Assembly (NCBI RefSeq): GCF_030409635.1
Contig: NZ_JAUFQF010000004.1
Coordinates: 1,708,241 to 1,772,240, forward strand
Length of the DNA stretch: 64,000 bases
Origin: Vibrio agarivorans
GTDB taxonomy: Bacteria > Pseudomonadota > Gammaproteobacteria > Enterobacterales > Vibrionaceae
Direction: 5' to 3'
Below, piece by piece: positions 19,189 through 28,320 of the stretch (positions within the stretch are counted from its first letter, which is position 1; each line of letters opens with the position of its first letter). The position numbers and the translations under genes are program-made. The notes beneath the pieces were generated by a model. It did no database searches. It was not told where the DNA came from and was given only the letters and a program-made list of their open reading frames with translations.

Positions 19189-19275
19189 ATGAAAGGTTTA
19201 CCTTCTGCAATGTTCTGGAATAACAAGGGTGTTTTCACCGGTGACTTTGCATACCCAACAAGCTTTGGATACTAA
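19189..19275 (+). CDS. Small ORF of 28 codons after the structured leader
   Basis: An ATG preceded by AGGTGA at good spacing opens a 28-residue frame starting MKGLPSAMFWNNKGVF and ending AYPTSFGY. The peptide is rich in Gly, Phe and Tyr, has one Trp, is not a membrane helix, and shows no run of one amino acid that would mark a classic attenuation leader. I do not recognise it. It is flanked by a structured leader and a strong terminator, so it is probably the only ORF of a short transcript. It could be a small protein, a leader peptide or a by-product of a regulatory RNA. Confidence 0.5.
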   Translation: MKGLPSAMFWNNKGVFTGDFAYPTSFGY

Positions 19276-19284
19276 GTTTGTTAC

Positions 19285-19344
19285 TTGAACATTTTGTTCA
19301 ACCCCCGATTTATTTGGAATTTTATTACAACCTAACTTAGGTTG
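19285..19344 (+). other. Paired hairpins with an alternative fold after the small ORF
   Basis: TTGAAC/GTTCAA (19285-19301) and CAACCT/AGGTTG (19328-19344) are separate hairpins. GTTCAACC (19296-19303) can instead pair with GGTTGAAC (19340-19347), which would break both. This adds a second possible structural switch between the ORF and its terminator. Confidence 0.4.
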
Positions 19345-19355
19345 AACGATTCTAC

Positions 19356-19384
19356 CGCCACTCCTACTGAGTGGCGTTTTTTTT
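19356..19384 (+). terminator. Strong rho-independent terminator
   Basis: CGCCACTC and GAGTGGCG form a perfect 8-bp stem with a CTACT loop and an eight-base T-run. It ends the short transcript about 350 bases before the purine permease start. Confidence 0.92.
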
Positions 19385-19464
19385 GCCTGAATAAAAATCA
19401 AACGGCAACTGGCATATTTTCTCTATGTGCGCCAAATTTCATTTCAATAAGCCGATTTCATCAA

Positions 19465-19506
19465 TGTAATCCATTTCACCTTGAAAAATAAGAGTGAAAG
19501 ATTACA
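19465..19506. repeat. Bulged inverted repeat upstream of the purine permease
   Basis: TGTAATC (19465-19471) pairs with GATTACA (19500-19506), and TTTCAC (19474-19479) with GTGAAA (19494-19499), giving 13 pairs with a 2-base bulge. It lies in the 19385-19678 stretch, which otherwise shows nothing I can name. Confidence 0.4.
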
Positions 19507-19678
19507 ACATGGTGCGTTTTTTACTCATTTTGTCGTTAATAGACTGTAGAAAATAAAGTCATGATTTATAAGATCTAATTATTGATATGCCGCTCTTTAG
19601 TCGAACTTTTGAGTATGTAAATTGAATTTTTCTTAAATCTTATGACTTATGTCAGTGGAATTTGCAATTTGATAACTT

Positions 19679-19715
19679 TATAATCCCGACCAATCGTTTA
19701 CGCAACCGTTTACTT
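19679..19715 (+). promoter_or_regulatory. Promoter -10 and PurR-like operator of the purine permease
   Basis: A perfect TATAAT lies at 19679-19684, without a good -35. ACGCAACCGTTTACTT at 19700-19715 matches the PurR consensus ACGCAAACGTTTGCGT at 12 of 16 positions, including the central CG. Lying just after the start site, it would let PurR repress permease and gpt when purines are plentiful. Confidence 0.6.
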
Positions 19716-19736
19716 TTCCGCAAAAGGATTAATAAA

Positions 19737-21026
19737 ATGCTCGAAAGGCTATTTAAACTCAGTGAAAATGGCACAAATGTCCGTACTGAGATTATCGCAG
19801 GTATCACTACATTCCTGACCATGGCGTACATTATCTTCGTCAACCCAGCTATTTTGGCTGATGCAGGTATGGATCGCGGCGCAGTTTTTGTCGCAACGTG
19901 TCTTGCCGCTGCTATTGGCTGTTTCATCATGGGCTTTGTCGCTAACTACCCAATCGCGCAAGCACCAGGTATGGGTTTGAATGCCTTCTTCACCTACGCT
20001 GTTGTTCTCGGTATGGGTTACACCTGGCAAGTTGCTCTGGCAGCAGTATTTGTCTCGGGTATTCTATTTATCCTTTTGAGTGTCTTTAAAGTCCGTGAGT
20101 GGATTATCAACTCGATTCCATTGTCATTGCGTACGGGTATTTCAGCGGGTATCGGTCTTTTCCTTGCCTTTATCGCACTAAAAAATGCGGGCATTGTGGT
20201 TGATAACCCAGCGACATTGGTGCAGTTGGGCGATATTACCTCTATCCAAGCGGTATTGGCTGCTTTTGGTTTCTTCTTGACTATCGCGCTTGTACATCAT
20301 GGTTACAAAGGTGCTGTAATGATGGCTATCTTGGCTGTTACTGCACTTGGTCTTGTGTTTGGTGATGTTCAGTGGGGTGGCATTATGTCGACACCACCAA
20401 GCCTGGCACCAACATTCATGCAGCTAGATTTCTCAGCAGTTTTTGAAGTTGGTATGATTTCTGTTGTGTTTGCTTTCCTATTCGTTGACCTGTTTGATAC
20501 CGCGGGCACCTTGGTAGGTGTATCACAAAAAGCGAATCTGATTGATAAAGATGGCAAGATTCCTCGCCTTAATCGCGCACTACTTGCAGACTCAACAGCA
20601 ACGTCGGTAGGTGCGGTATTAGGTACGTCAAATACAACGTCTTACATTGAAAGTGCGGCAGGTGTTGCGGCAGGTGGTCGTACGGGTTTGACTGCCGTAG
20701 TCGTGGGTATTTTGTTCCTGCTTGCGCTGTTCTTTTCGCCACTTGCTGGTATGATTCCGGCATACGCGACAGCTGGCGCTTTGTTCTACGTTGCTATTCT
20801 TATGATGTCTGGTTTGGTTAGTATTGACTGGCGAGACCTGACAGAAGCAGCACCTGTTGTTGTTACTTGCTTGCTGATGCCTTTGACTTTCTCAATTGCA
20901 GAAGGTATCACGCTAGGCTTTATTTCATACGCTGCGATCAAAACGATGAGTGGCAAGGGCCGTGACGTTTCTTTGAGCGTTTGGGTTATGTCTGCTATCT
21001 TCGTTGTGAAATACATCGTAGGTTAA
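19737..21026 (+). CDS. NCS2/AzgA-type purine nucleobase permease
   Basis: A 429-residue inner-membrane transporter of the AzgA-like branch, probably for adenine, guanine or hypoxanthine by proton symport. Signatures include ITTFLTMAYIIFVNPAIL in helix 1, NYPIAQAPGMGLNAFFTY, FVDLFDTAGTLVGVSQKA and TSNTTSYIESAAGVAAGGRT. The start used follows AAAGGATT; the open frame extends 25 codons upstream through the PurR-like operator and is not family-like. gpt follows after 28 bases, so uptake and salvage of purines look co-transcribed. Confidence 0.9.
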   Translation: MLERLFKLSENGTNVRTEIIAGITTFLTMAYIIFVNPAILADAGMDRGAVFVATCLAAAIGCFIMGFVANYPIAQAPGMGLNAFFTYAVVLGMGYTWQVALAAVFVSGILFILLSVFKVREWIINSIPLSLRTGISAGIGLFLAFIALKNAGIVVDNPATLVQLGDITSIQAVLAAFGFFLTIALVHHGYKGAVMMAILAVTALGLVFGDVQWGGIMSTPPSLAPTFMQLDFSAVFEVGMISVVFAFLFVDLFDTAGTLVGVSQKANLIDKDGKIPRLNRALLADSTATSVGAVLGTSNTTSYIESAAGVAAGGRTGLTAVVVGILFLLALFFSPLAGMIPAYATAGALFYVAILMMSGLVSIDWRDLTEAAPVVVTCLLMPLTFSIAEGITLGFISYAAIKTMSGKGRDVSLSVWVMSAIFVVKYIVG

Positions 21027-21054
21027 TACCACAGTAAATATTTAGGTTTGAATA

Positions 21055-21519
21055 ATGAGCAATAAATTCATCATCACTTGGGATAACATGCAGAATTACT
21101 GCCGTCAGCTAGCTGAAAAACAGATGCCAGCAGAGCAGTGGAAAGGCATTATCGGCGTTAGCCGTGGCGGCCTTGTTCCAGCGGCTATCTTAGCTCGTGA
21201 ACTGGGTATTCGTTACGTTGATACAGTATGTATCTCTAGCTACGATCATGACCACCAACGCGATATGAGCGTACTTAAAGCGCCAGAGCACGATGGTGAA
21301 GGCTTCCTAATCGTTGATGACCTAGTAGACAGCGGTGACACTGCACGTAAGATTCGTGAAATGTACCCGAAAGCTAAGCTTATCACTGTATGTGCAAAGC
21401 CAGCTGGTGTTGACTTGGTTGATGAATATATCGTTGACATCCCTCAAGACACTTGGATTGAGCAGCCTTGGGATATGACAATCCAATACATCGAACCTAT
21501 CAACCGTAAGCACAAGTAG
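21055..21519 (+). CDS. gpt: Xanthine-guanine phosphoribosyltransferase
   Basis: Converts guanine, xanthine and less well hypoxanthine to nucleotides with PRPP at the inner face of the membrane. The 154-residue protein carries [13 protein letters not shown] near the N terminus and the PRPP motif [15 protein letters not shown]. Length is nearly that of E. coli Gpt (152). It follows the purine permease by 28 bases and precedes a terminator, so the pair is a salvage operon in the pepD-gpt-frsA-crl-proBA order. Confidence 0.96.
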   Translation: MSNKFIITWDNMQNYCRQLAEKQMPAEQWKGIIGVSRGGLVPAAILARELGIRYVDTVCISSYDHDHQRDMSVLKAPEHDGEGFLIVDDLVDSGDTARKIREMYPKAKLITVCAKPAGVDLVDEYIVDIPQDTWIEQPWDMTIQYIEPINRKHK

Positions 21520-21566
21520 TTTCTTACGTAGATTACAGTTCTTACGTTGATTACAGTTTGAAACTA

Positions 21567-21598
21567 AGCTCTCGCTAAACGCGGGAGCTTTTTTTTTA
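21567..21598 (+). terminator. Terminator of the permease-gpt operon
   Basis: AGCTCTCGC and GCGGGAGCT pair over nine positions (one G-U) around TAAAC and are followed by a ten-base T-run. Confidence 0.9.
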
Positions 21599-21646
21599 TG
21601 AAGGATGTACTATGGTTCGGAGTAAATTAATGGGTACCCCTTCATT

Positions 21647-22936
21647 ATGACCAAAGATACACAACCTTCACCTGCAGAGTCGGGTAAACCTCAAGAAGCT
21701 GCCACCAAGAACTTATCTGAAAAGCTCTTCACTACTCACAAACAAGCGAAAGAAACCTCAGCGTTAACGCGCTACCTTCCAACCGATCAAGCGTGGCTCG
21801 ATGAACGCCATGTGTCAGAAAACAGTGGTTGGTATCGTGGATTACGCCGCATGCAGTGGATATGGCAGGGTGTCGATCCGCTCGACCAAGAGGAGGTTCT
21901 GGCGAAAATTGCAGGCTCAGACAACTCTAGGACTCACGATTTTTGGCTTGATACTGTTATGGGCTATCGCTCAGGTAACTGGGCTTATGAGTGGACAAAA
22001 TTGGGCGCTCACTATCAAAAAGAGGCGGTCAATCTTGAGGGTGAAACCAAAGCTGATAAGCATTTCTCGGCTTCTCTATGTTATTCCATTGCGGGTTATC
22101 CCCACCTCAAGAGCGATAATCTGTCTGTTCAAGCTCAAGTGCTAGCCAATGCCGCCTATGATGAAGGGGCTAAAGCGACAAGCAACTTTGTCCGCACGTT
22201 AAAGATCCCATTCCAAAACCGCCATTTCGATGCACGACTGCATGTACCGCATACTCAGCACCCATTTCCGGTTGTTGTGGTCAGTGCGGGTTTGGATTCT
22301 TTGCAGACCGACATGTGGCGTTTGTATCGTGACTACTTACGGCCGCGTGGTATTGGCATGATTACTGTCGATATGCCATCAGTCGGTGCATGTAGCCATT
22401 GGACGCTCAATGAAGACAGTTCAGAGATCCACCAAGCGGTGTTGAATGAGTTGCCAAATCTTCCTTGGGTATCGCATAACCGTGTGGGTTTGCTCGGCTT
22501 CCGCTTTGGCGGTAATAGTATGATTCGTTTGTCATTCCTAGAGCAAGAGAAGGTGTCAGCTTGTGTGGCGATTGGCGCACCGGTACACAAAGTACTCTCG
22601 ACACCCGAGAGCATCAAGAGCATGCCAAAGATGTATCTTGATATGCTGGCTTCTCGCTTGGGTAAAACCATGGTAGATGTGTCGTCATTGAGCTACTTCA
22701 TGATGAAGTGGTCATTGAAAGTACAAGGGATTATTAATACTCGCCGTACAAAAGTCCCTATTTTAGCGATGAGCATGGAGAATGATCCGATCTGTCCTGA
22801 GTCTGATAATCAGCTAGTCGCGTTATATAGTTTGGGCGGTAAAGCGAAAAAGATAAAATCTGACAATATCTCAAAAGGGTATGAGCAATCCCTCGAATTA
22901 GCGATAAAGTGGATGGAAAGTGAACTTCTAAGGTGA
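21647..22936 (+). CDS. frsA: Fermentation/respiration switch esterase-like protein FrsA
   Basis: FrsA is an alpha/beta-hydrolase-fold protein first found bound to the glucose-specific PTS enzyme IIA. The 429-residue protein has an N-terminal lid-like half and the fold core from about 200, with VVVSAGLDSLQTDMWRLYRD and TVDMPSVG. The nucleophile elbow reads GFRFGG, with Arg where serine hydrolases have Ser, as in known FrsA proteins; claimed activities (esterase, cofactor-free pyruvate decarboxylase) are disputed. The N terminus is long and polar, and the ribosome-binding site is poor, so the start is uncertain by some codons. Followed by crl. Confidence 0.92.
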   Translation: MTKDTQPSPAESGKPQEAATKNLSEKLFTTHKQAKETSALTRYLPTDQAWLDERHVSENSGWYRGLRRMQWIWQGVDPLDQEEVLAKIAGSDNSRTHDFWLDTVMGYRSGNWAYEWTKLGAHYQKEAVNLEGETKADKHFSASLCYSIAGYPHLKSDNLSVQAQVLANAAYDEGAKATSNFVRTLKIPFQNRHFDARLHVPHTQHPFPVVVVSAGLDSLQTDMWRLYRDYLRPRGIGMITVDMPSVGACSHWTLNEDSSEIHQAVLNELPNLPWVSHNRVGLLGFRFGGNSMIRLSFLEQEKVSACVAIGAPVHKVLSTPESIKSMPKMYLDMLASRLGKTMVDVSSLSYFMMKWSLKVQGIINTRRTKVPILAMSMENDPICPESDNQLVALYSLGGKAKKIKSDNISKGYEQSLELAIKWMESELLR

Positions 22937-23020
22937 CTTTGTGATTAAAATGTTGAATGATGGTTAAGTGACAAGGCGTTACGAACGATACATAACAAAA
23001 AAAGCAAAGGAGTGTCTGCT

Positions 23021-23407
23021 ATGTCAGAGATGACGAAAAGCCCGACTCACTACCGTTTACTCTCAACGTTTAAAGCGATTGGCCCTTATTTACGCGAGCA
23101 GGAGTGCTCAAAAGAGCGATTCTTGTTTGATTGTCTTGCCTCATGTGTGGATGACAGTAAGTCACCTGAAGAGCGCGAGTTTTGGGGTTGGTGGCTAACG
23201 TTGGCTGTGGTTGAAGGTGGGTTTGTGGCCAAATATCACAAGGGACGTTATACGCTCGCTGGCACTTGGTCGGAAGAAGCAGTGGATGCGACAGCAGTGC
23301 AAGAGGTCGTGAAGACGCAAGTGAACTTCCATGAGAAGTTGCTTACTGTTTTAGAGCCATTCTCATTGAGCGTCACGTTAGACCAAGAATCTGAAGAATT
23401 TGTGTAG
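23021..23407 (+). CDS. crl: Sigma-S assembly factor Crl
   Basis: Crl binds the stationary-phase sigma factor RpoS and promotes its joining to RNA polymerase core. The 128-residue protein has the conserved KSPEEREFWGWWLTLA block and PTHYRLLSTFKAIGPYLRE near the start. The ATG at 23021 follows AAAGGAG by 8 bases; an in-frame GTG at 23012 overlaps that site and is rejected. Length fits the family (about 133). Own terminator downstream. Confidence 0.95.
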   Translation: MSEMTKSPTHYRLLSTFKAIGPYLREQECSKERFLFDCLASCVDDSKSPEEREFWGWWLTLAVVEGGFVAKYHKGRYTLAGTWSEEAVDATAVQEVVKTQVNFHEKLLTVLEPFSLSVTLDQESEEFV

Positions 23408-23428
23408 ATTTTTCGGCGAAAGAAAATG

Positions 23429-23453
23429 AAAAAGGTGCCTTTGGCACCTTTTT
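23429..23453 (+). terminator. Terminator of crl
   Basis: AAAAAGGTGCC and GGCACCTTTTT form an uninterrupted stem with a TTT loop and a T-run. Confidence 0.9.
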
Positions 23454-23528
23454 CTTGTTTATTGGTGCATTGATTGTTAAAACAATGAATCTTTCATTTT
23501 TAACCATGATTCATTTGAATTAAACATT

Positions 23529-24668
23529 ATGATTTCTACTCAGCAGCAAGAGATTGCGCTAAAAAAGCAGACAATTGTCGTTAAATTGGGTACCAGTGTC
23601 CTCACCGGAGGCACTCAGGCGCTAGATCGCGCCCATATGGTAGAGTTGGTTCGTCAATGCGCGCAGCTAAAACAACAGGGTCATCAGGTTGTTTTGGTTT
23701 CATCGGGTGCGATTGCCGCAGGTCGTGAGCACCTGAACTACCCCAAACTCCCCAATGCAATGGCCAGTAAACAACTGCTTGCTGCGGTAGGTCAAAGTCA
23801 ATTGATTCAGACATGGGAAGCACTCTTTTCTATTTACGGCATCAAAATTGGCCAGATGTTGCTTACTCGCGCCGACTTAGAAGATCGTGAGCGTTTCTTG
23901 AATGCACGCGACACTATTCATGCTTTAGTTGAAAACGGCATTGTACCGGTCGTGAATGAAAATGATGCCGTTGCAACGACCGAAATCAAAGTTGGCGACA
24001 ACGATAACCTGTCGGCTCTTGTTGGCATCTTATGCAGTGCCGACAAGTTATTGCTACTCACTGACCAAAAAGGCCTGTTTACGGCAGACCCGCGTAAAGA
24101 CCCGAACGCAGAGTTGATCAAAGAGGTGAAAACCATCGATGATACGCTGCGTAAAATAGCGGGTGGCAGCGGCACCAACCTTGGTACTGGCGGCATGGCG
24201 ACCAAGTTACAAGCCGCAGATGTCGCGCGCCGAGCCGGTATTGAAGTGATTATTGCCGCAGGCAGTGCGCCCAATGTGGTGTTTGATTCGCTCAGTGATA
24301 CGCCGCAAGGCACTCGTTTTTTACCTTGTGAAGAGGCGCTGGAGAACCGCAAGCGTTGGATTCTGGCAGGCCCATCAATAACTGGTGACATCATTGTTGA
24401 TGATGGTGCAGTGAAAGCCTTGAGCAGCACCGGAAGTAGCCTATTGGCAAAGGGTGTCACATCGATCAAAGGCCGTTTTTCGCGCGGTGATGTCGCCCGC
24501 GTAACAGACGCAAAAGGTGCGCTTATCGCAAAAGGTATCGTGAGTTATTCGAGCGAAGACTTAGCGAGGCTCATCGGCCAGCACAGTAAAGATTTTATTT
24601 CTATTCTTGGCTATGACTACGGTGCAGAAGTGATCCACCGTGATGATTTAGTCTTGATCCAAGAGTAA
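23529..24668 (+). CDS. proB: Glutamate 5-kinase
   Basis: First step of proline synthesis: ATP-dependent phosphorylation of glutamate. The 379-residue protein has the amino-acid kinase domain (about 1-265: [46 protein letters not shown]) and a C-terminal PUA domain (about 290-375: [11 protein letters not shown]). Feedback by proline is known for the family. proA follows after 18 bases, so the two are one operon. No strong ribosome-binding site is seen before the ATG. Confidence 0.97.
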   Translation: MISTQQQEIALKKQTIVVKLGTSVLTGGTQALDRAHMVELVRQCAQLKQQGHQVVLVSSGAIAAGREHLNYPKLPNAMASKQLLAAVGQSQLIQTWEALFSIYGIKIGQMLLTRADLEDRERFLNARDTIHALVENGIVPVVNENDAVATTEIKVGDNDNLSALVGILCSADKLLLLTDQKGLFTADPRKDPNAELIKEVKTIDDTLRKIAGGSGTNLGTGGMATKLQAADVARRAGIEVIIAAGSAPNVVFDSLSDTPQGTRFLPCEEALENRKRWILAGPSITGDIIVDDGAVKALSSTGSSLLAKGVTSIKGRFSRGDVARVTDAKGALIAKGIVSYSSEDLARLIGQHSKDFISILGYDYGAEVIHRDDLVLIQE

Positions 24669-24686
24669 CAGCAAAGGATTTTAAGC

Positions 24687-25937
24687 ATGGACTTAACAGT
24701 TATGGGGAAAGCAGCAAAAGAGGCTGCTTTCCACCTTGCAACGGCTTCAACCTCGCAAAAGAACCGCGCGTTAGCGTTGATTGCAGATGAGTTAGAAGCG
24801 AATGAAGCGACGATTCTCGCAGCAAATGCTCAAGACATCCAACTAGGTCGTGAGGCAGGTCTCACAGAGGCACTGCTTGATCGCCTATTGTTGAACAGTG
24901 AGCGCTTGCGAGAGATCGCGAATGATGTGCGTAACGTGATCAACTTAAACGACCCGGTCGGCAGTGAAATCGATAGCAAAGTACTTGAGAACGGCATGTC
25001 GCTTTCTCGTCGCCGCGTACCACTCGGTGTGGTGGGAGTGATTTACGAAGCGCGCCCAAATGTGACGATTGATATAGCTGCTTTGTGTTTGAAGACGGGC
25101 AATGCCAGTATTTTACGTGGTGGTAAAGAGACCTTCTTCTCGAACATGGAGTTGGTCAAAATAATCCAATCTGCACTGGCTAAAGCTGAGCTGCCAGCGG
25201 CCTCGGTACAATACATTGAAAAGCCAGACCGTGAACTGGTTTCACAGCTTCTTAAACTGGACGACTACGTGGATATGATTATCCCACGAGGCGGTGCGGG
25301 CTTGCACAAAATGTGTAAAGAAAACAGCACGATTCCAGTGATTATCGGCGGCTTTGGTATCAGCCATATCTTTGTGGATCAAAGCGCAGATATCGACAAG
25401 TCTTTAGTTGTGGTCGAAAACTCAAAAGTTCAACGCCCATCGGCGTGTAACTCGCTTGATACCTTATTGGTTCATCAAGATGTTGCGGCAGAATTATTAC
25501 CTAAACTGGCGTCTCAGCTTTCCGAACGTGTGGCATTTGTGGCTGATGAGTCGGTGGGTGAACTACTGGCCAATGCCAAAGAGGTACGCTCTGCACAAGA
25601 GGGTGACTTCGATACAGAATGGCTAAGTTACACGTTAGGTGTCCGTGTGGTAAAAGATGTGCGTGAAGCCATAGATCATATGCGAGTACACAATGCGAGC
25701 CACTCTGATGCGATTATGACGAACAGTCTACAAAATGCAGAGCTGTTTATTAATTCAGTTGGCTCTGCTGCGGTTTATGTTAATGCGTCAACGCGTTTTA
25801 CTGATGGTGCGCAGTTTGGTCTTGGCGCAGAAGTTGCGGTATCAACGCAAAAACTGCACGCTCGCGGCCCGATGGGACTAGAAGAGCTCACCAGCTATAA
25901 ATGGGTAGGTAAAGCAGATTACCTTGCACGCAGCTAA
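24687..25937 (+). CDS. proA: Gamma-glutamyl phosphate reductase
   Basis: Second step of proline synthesis: NADPH-dependent reduction of gamma-glutamyl phosphate to the semialdehyde. The 416-residue aldehyde-dehydrogenase-fold protein has [20 protein letters not shown], the glycine-rich [11 protein letters not shown] and the catalytic Cys in [15 protein letters not shown]. It begins 18 bases after proB; GGATT precedes the ATG. Confidence 0.97.
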   Translation: MDLTVMGKAAKEAAFHLATASTSQKNRALALIADELEANEATILAANAQDIQLGREAGLTEALLDRLLLNSERLREIANDVRNVINLNDPVGSEIDSKVLENGMSLSRRRVPLGVVGVIYEARPNVTIDIAALCLKTGNASILRGGKETFFSNMELVKIIQSALAKAELPAASVQYIEKPDRELVSQLLKLDDYVDMIIPRGGAGLHKMCKENSTIPVIIGGFGISHIFVDQSADIDKSLVVVENSKVQRPSACNSLDTLLVHQDVAAELLPKLASQLSERVAFVADESVGELLANAKEVRSAQEGDFDTEWLSYTLGVRVVKDVREAIDHMRVHNASHSDAIMTNSLQNAELFINSVGSAAVYVNASTRFTDGAQFGLGAEVAVSTQKLHARGPMGLEELTSYKWVGKADYLARS

Positions 25938-25980
25938 ATATCACGCTGTCACTCATCACAATCTCTTACTAATCATAGTG

Positions 25981-26009
25981 AAAAAAGGGGCGTTCTTCGC
26001 CCCTTTTTC
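25981..26009 (+). terminator. Terminator of proBA
   Basis: GGGGCG and CGCCCC pair around TTCTT, flanked by an A-run and a T-run. Confidence 0.88.
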
Positions 26010-26062
26010 TTTTCTTCAAAGCCTTTATTCCGCTACACTAGTCCGATTAATTTGGAGGTGAT

Positions 26063-26512
26063 ATGCATTGTCCTTTTTGTTCCGAAAACGATACTAAGGT
26101 GATTGACTCCCGACTGGTAGCAGACGGTCACCAAGTACGCCGACGTCGCCAGTGTTTGGCTTGTAGTGAGCGTTTTACTACATTTGAAACCGCTGAGTTG
26201 GTGATGCCTAAGGTCATTAAATCGAATGGCAATCGCGAACCATTTAACGAAGACAAAATGGTGGGCGGTTTGCAACGTGCGCTGGAAAAACGCCCAGTCA
26301 GTGCCGATTCTGTTGAGTTGGCCATCAGCTTAATCAAATCTAAACTGCGTGCGACGGGCGAGCGTGAAGTGCCAAGCGATATGATTGGTAATTTGGTGAT
26401 GGAGCAATTAAAAGAGCTCGATAAGGTTGCCTACATTCGTTTTGCATCGGTTTACCGTAGCTTTGAAGATATTCGTGAGTTTGGCGAAGAGATCGCGAAA
26501 CTAGAAAACTAG
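26063..26512 (+). CDS. nrdR: Transcriptional repressor NrdR
   Basis: ATP/dATP-sensing repressor of ribonucleotide reductase genes. The 149-residue protein has the N-terminal zinc ribbon (CPFC ... CLAC with RRRRQC) and an ATP-cone domain (about 45-140, [16 protein letters not shown]). TTGGAGGTGAT before the ATG is a strong ribosome-binding site. It stands just ahead of ribD, 11 bases apart, the usual proteobacterial arrangement. Confidence 0.96.
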   Translation: MHCPFCSENDTKVIDSRLVADGHQVRRRRQCLACSERFTTFETAELVMPKVIKSNGNREPFNEDKMVGGLQRALEKRPVSADSVELAISLIKSKLRATGEREVPSDMIGNLVMEQLKELDKVAYIRFASVYRSFEDIREFGEEIAKLEN

Positions 26513-26523
26513 GGAGCAAGCGG

Positions 26524-27621
26524 ATGATCCCGTTTACGTCATTGGATTATGACATGATGAATCGCGCTATTCAGTTAGCATGGCGCGGTCGTTACACCAC
26601 AGCCCCGAACCCGAATGTAGGCTGTGTGATCACCAAGCATGGTGAAATCATCGGTGAAGGATACCATCAACGCGCGGGCGAGCCACACGCCGAGGTGCAC
26701 GCGCTCAGAGCCGCAGGCGAGTTAGCTCGTGGCGCGACAGCGTATGTCACTCTTGAACCTTGCTCTCACTATGGCCGTACACCCCCTTGCGCCAAGGGCT
26801 TGATCGACGCGGGTGTAGCGAAAGTGATTTGTGCGATGCAAGACCCAAATCCTCAAGTTGCCGGACGCGGTATTGCGATGCTGCGAGAGGCGGGCATTGA
26901 GGTTGAAGTCGGTTTGCTCGAGCAAGATGCCCAAGCGCTCAACCCAGCCTTTTTAAAACGCATGCGTACTGGCAAGCCATTTGTGCAGCTAAAAATGGCG
27001 GCAAGTCTTGATGGTCAAACCGCGTTGGCGAATGGTCAAAGTCAGTGGATTACATCGGCTGCAGCGCGTAAAGATGTGCAAAAATTCCGTGCTTTGTCTG
27101 GTGCGATTCTCTCTACTAGTCAGACAGTCATTGCCGATAACGCATCGTTAAATGTTCGTGCAGACGAGCTTGGCGATGAAGCAATAGCCACGATGGCACC
27201 TCAAACGTTACGCCAACCGTTGCGAGTGATATTAGACCGCCAAAACAAGCTAACCGCCGATCTTAAACTGTCTAATACCGATGGCGAGGTATTAGTGCTA
27301 ACAGAGCAAGAGCAATCACTACTCGATGAGGCTGGTCAATTTAATATTGAGCAGCTTTGTCAAATGCTCGCTGATAAACACAATATCAATCATATCTGGG
27401 TAGAGGCTGGTGCCACTTTAGCCAGTGCTTTTATTCAAGCACAAGTGGTTGATGAGCTAATTGTCTATTTAGCGCCTAAAATAATGGGGTGCGATGGTCG
27501 TGGGCTGCTGGGCGCACTCGGCTTAGAAAGTATGAGTGACGTGACAGAGCTGCAATTTAAAGATGTTCGTCAGATTGGTCCTGATATTCGTATCATCGCT
27601 GAGCCTAAATTCAATCAATAA
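26524..27621 (+). CDS. ribD: Bifunctional riboflavin deaminase/reductase RibD
   Basis: Deaminates and then reduces the pyrimidine intermediate of riboflavin synthesis. The 365-residue protein has a cytidine-deaminase-like N-terminal domain (about 1-145: zinc ligands in EPHAEVHAL and TLEPCSHYGRTPPC) and an NADPH-dependent reductase domain (about 150-360: KMAASLDGQTALANGQSQWI, LIVYLAPKIMG). Both domains keep their key residues. Part of the nrdR-ribD-ribE-ribBX run with short gaps. Confidence 0.96.
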   Translation: MIPFTSLDYDMMNRAIQLAWRGRYTTAPNPNVGCVITKHGEIIGEGYHQRAGEPHAEVHALRAAGELARGATAYVTLEPCSHYGRTPPCAKGLIDAGVAKVICAMQDPNPQVAGRGIAMLREAGIEVEVGLLEQDAQALNPAFLKRMRTGKPFVQLKMAASLDGQTALANGQSQWITSAAARKDVQKFRALSGAILSTSQTVIADNASLNVRADELGDEAIATMAPQTLRQPLRVILDRQNKLTADLKLSNTDGEVLVLTEQEQSLLDEAGQFNIEQLCQMLADKHNINHIWVEAGATLASAFIQAQVVDELIVYLAPKIMGCDGRGLLGALGLESMSDVTELQFKDVRQIGPDIRIIAEPKFNQ

Positions 27622-27633
27622 GAAGTTATTTCC

Positions 27634-28287
27634 ATGTTTACAGGAATTATCGAAGCCGTAGGAACACTGTCGGCAATCGAGCAGAAAGGTCAAGATATCA
27701 GCATCACGGTTGATGTCGGCAAACTGGATATGTCAGATGTGAAGCTGGGTGACAGTATTGCCACCAATGGGGTGTGCCTAACGGTGACGCATTTTACAGG
27801 TTCGTCATACAGCGCAGATTTATCTGTTGAAACTCTGAAAAAAACCGGCTTTGTCGACTATCAAGTCGGCGGTAAGGTGAACCTAGAGAAAGCTATGCTG
27901 CCAACCACACGCTTTGGCGGTCACATTGTTTCCGGCCATGTTGATGGTGTGGGTGAGATTGTTGAGCGCTCTCCTTCAGGCCGTGCAATCGACCTATGGG
28001 TTGAGATGTCAGAAGATATTGAGAAGTATGTGGCCGAAAAAGGCTCAATTACGGTGGATGGTATTAGCTTGACGGTCAATGACATTCGCGACAATACGTT
28101 TAAGTTGACGATTATTCCTCATACTTCTGATGAGACTACGATTGAAGATTTTCAGGTAGGACGCAAGGTAAACCTTGAGGTTGATGTTCTTGCTCGCTAC
28201 ATGGAACGTTTAATGAATAAGCAAGCAGCACAAGAGCCTAAGTCTCGTTTGACGATGGAATTTTTGCAGCAAAACGGCTTCGCTTAA
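27634..28287 (+). CDS. ribE: Riboflavin synthase, alpha subunit
   Basis: Joins two lumazine molecules to make riboflavin. The 217-residue protein is two tandem lumazine-binding barrels: MFTGIIEAVG with NGVCLTVTHF in the first (about 1-95), HIVSGHVDGVG and DGISLTVND in the second (about 98-195). Twelve bases after ribD; another symbol in use is ribC. Confidence 0.95.
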   Translation: MFTGIIEAVGTLSAIEQKGQDISITVDVGKLDMSDVKLGDSIATNGVCLTVTHFTGSSYSADLSVETLKKTGFVDYQVGGKVNLEKAMLPTTRFGGHIVSGHVDGVGEIVERSPSGRAIDLWVEMSEDIEKYVAEKGSITVDGISLTVNDIRDNTFKLTIIPHTSDETTIEDFQVGRKVNLEVDVLARYMERLMNKQAAQEPKSRLTMEFLQQNGFA

Positions 28288-28320
28288 GCCAAGAACAAAC
28301 ACAATAAAAAGGTAGAAAAG

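Noticed and set aside
23918..24469. Antisense frame of 183 codons in proB
   Set aside because: Long but mirrors proB codon structure; no signal, domain or ribosome-binding site.
25938..26062. FMN riboswitch upstream of the rib cluster
   Set aside because: No RFN-element blocks are visible here or before ribBX and ribH; only a terminator is found.
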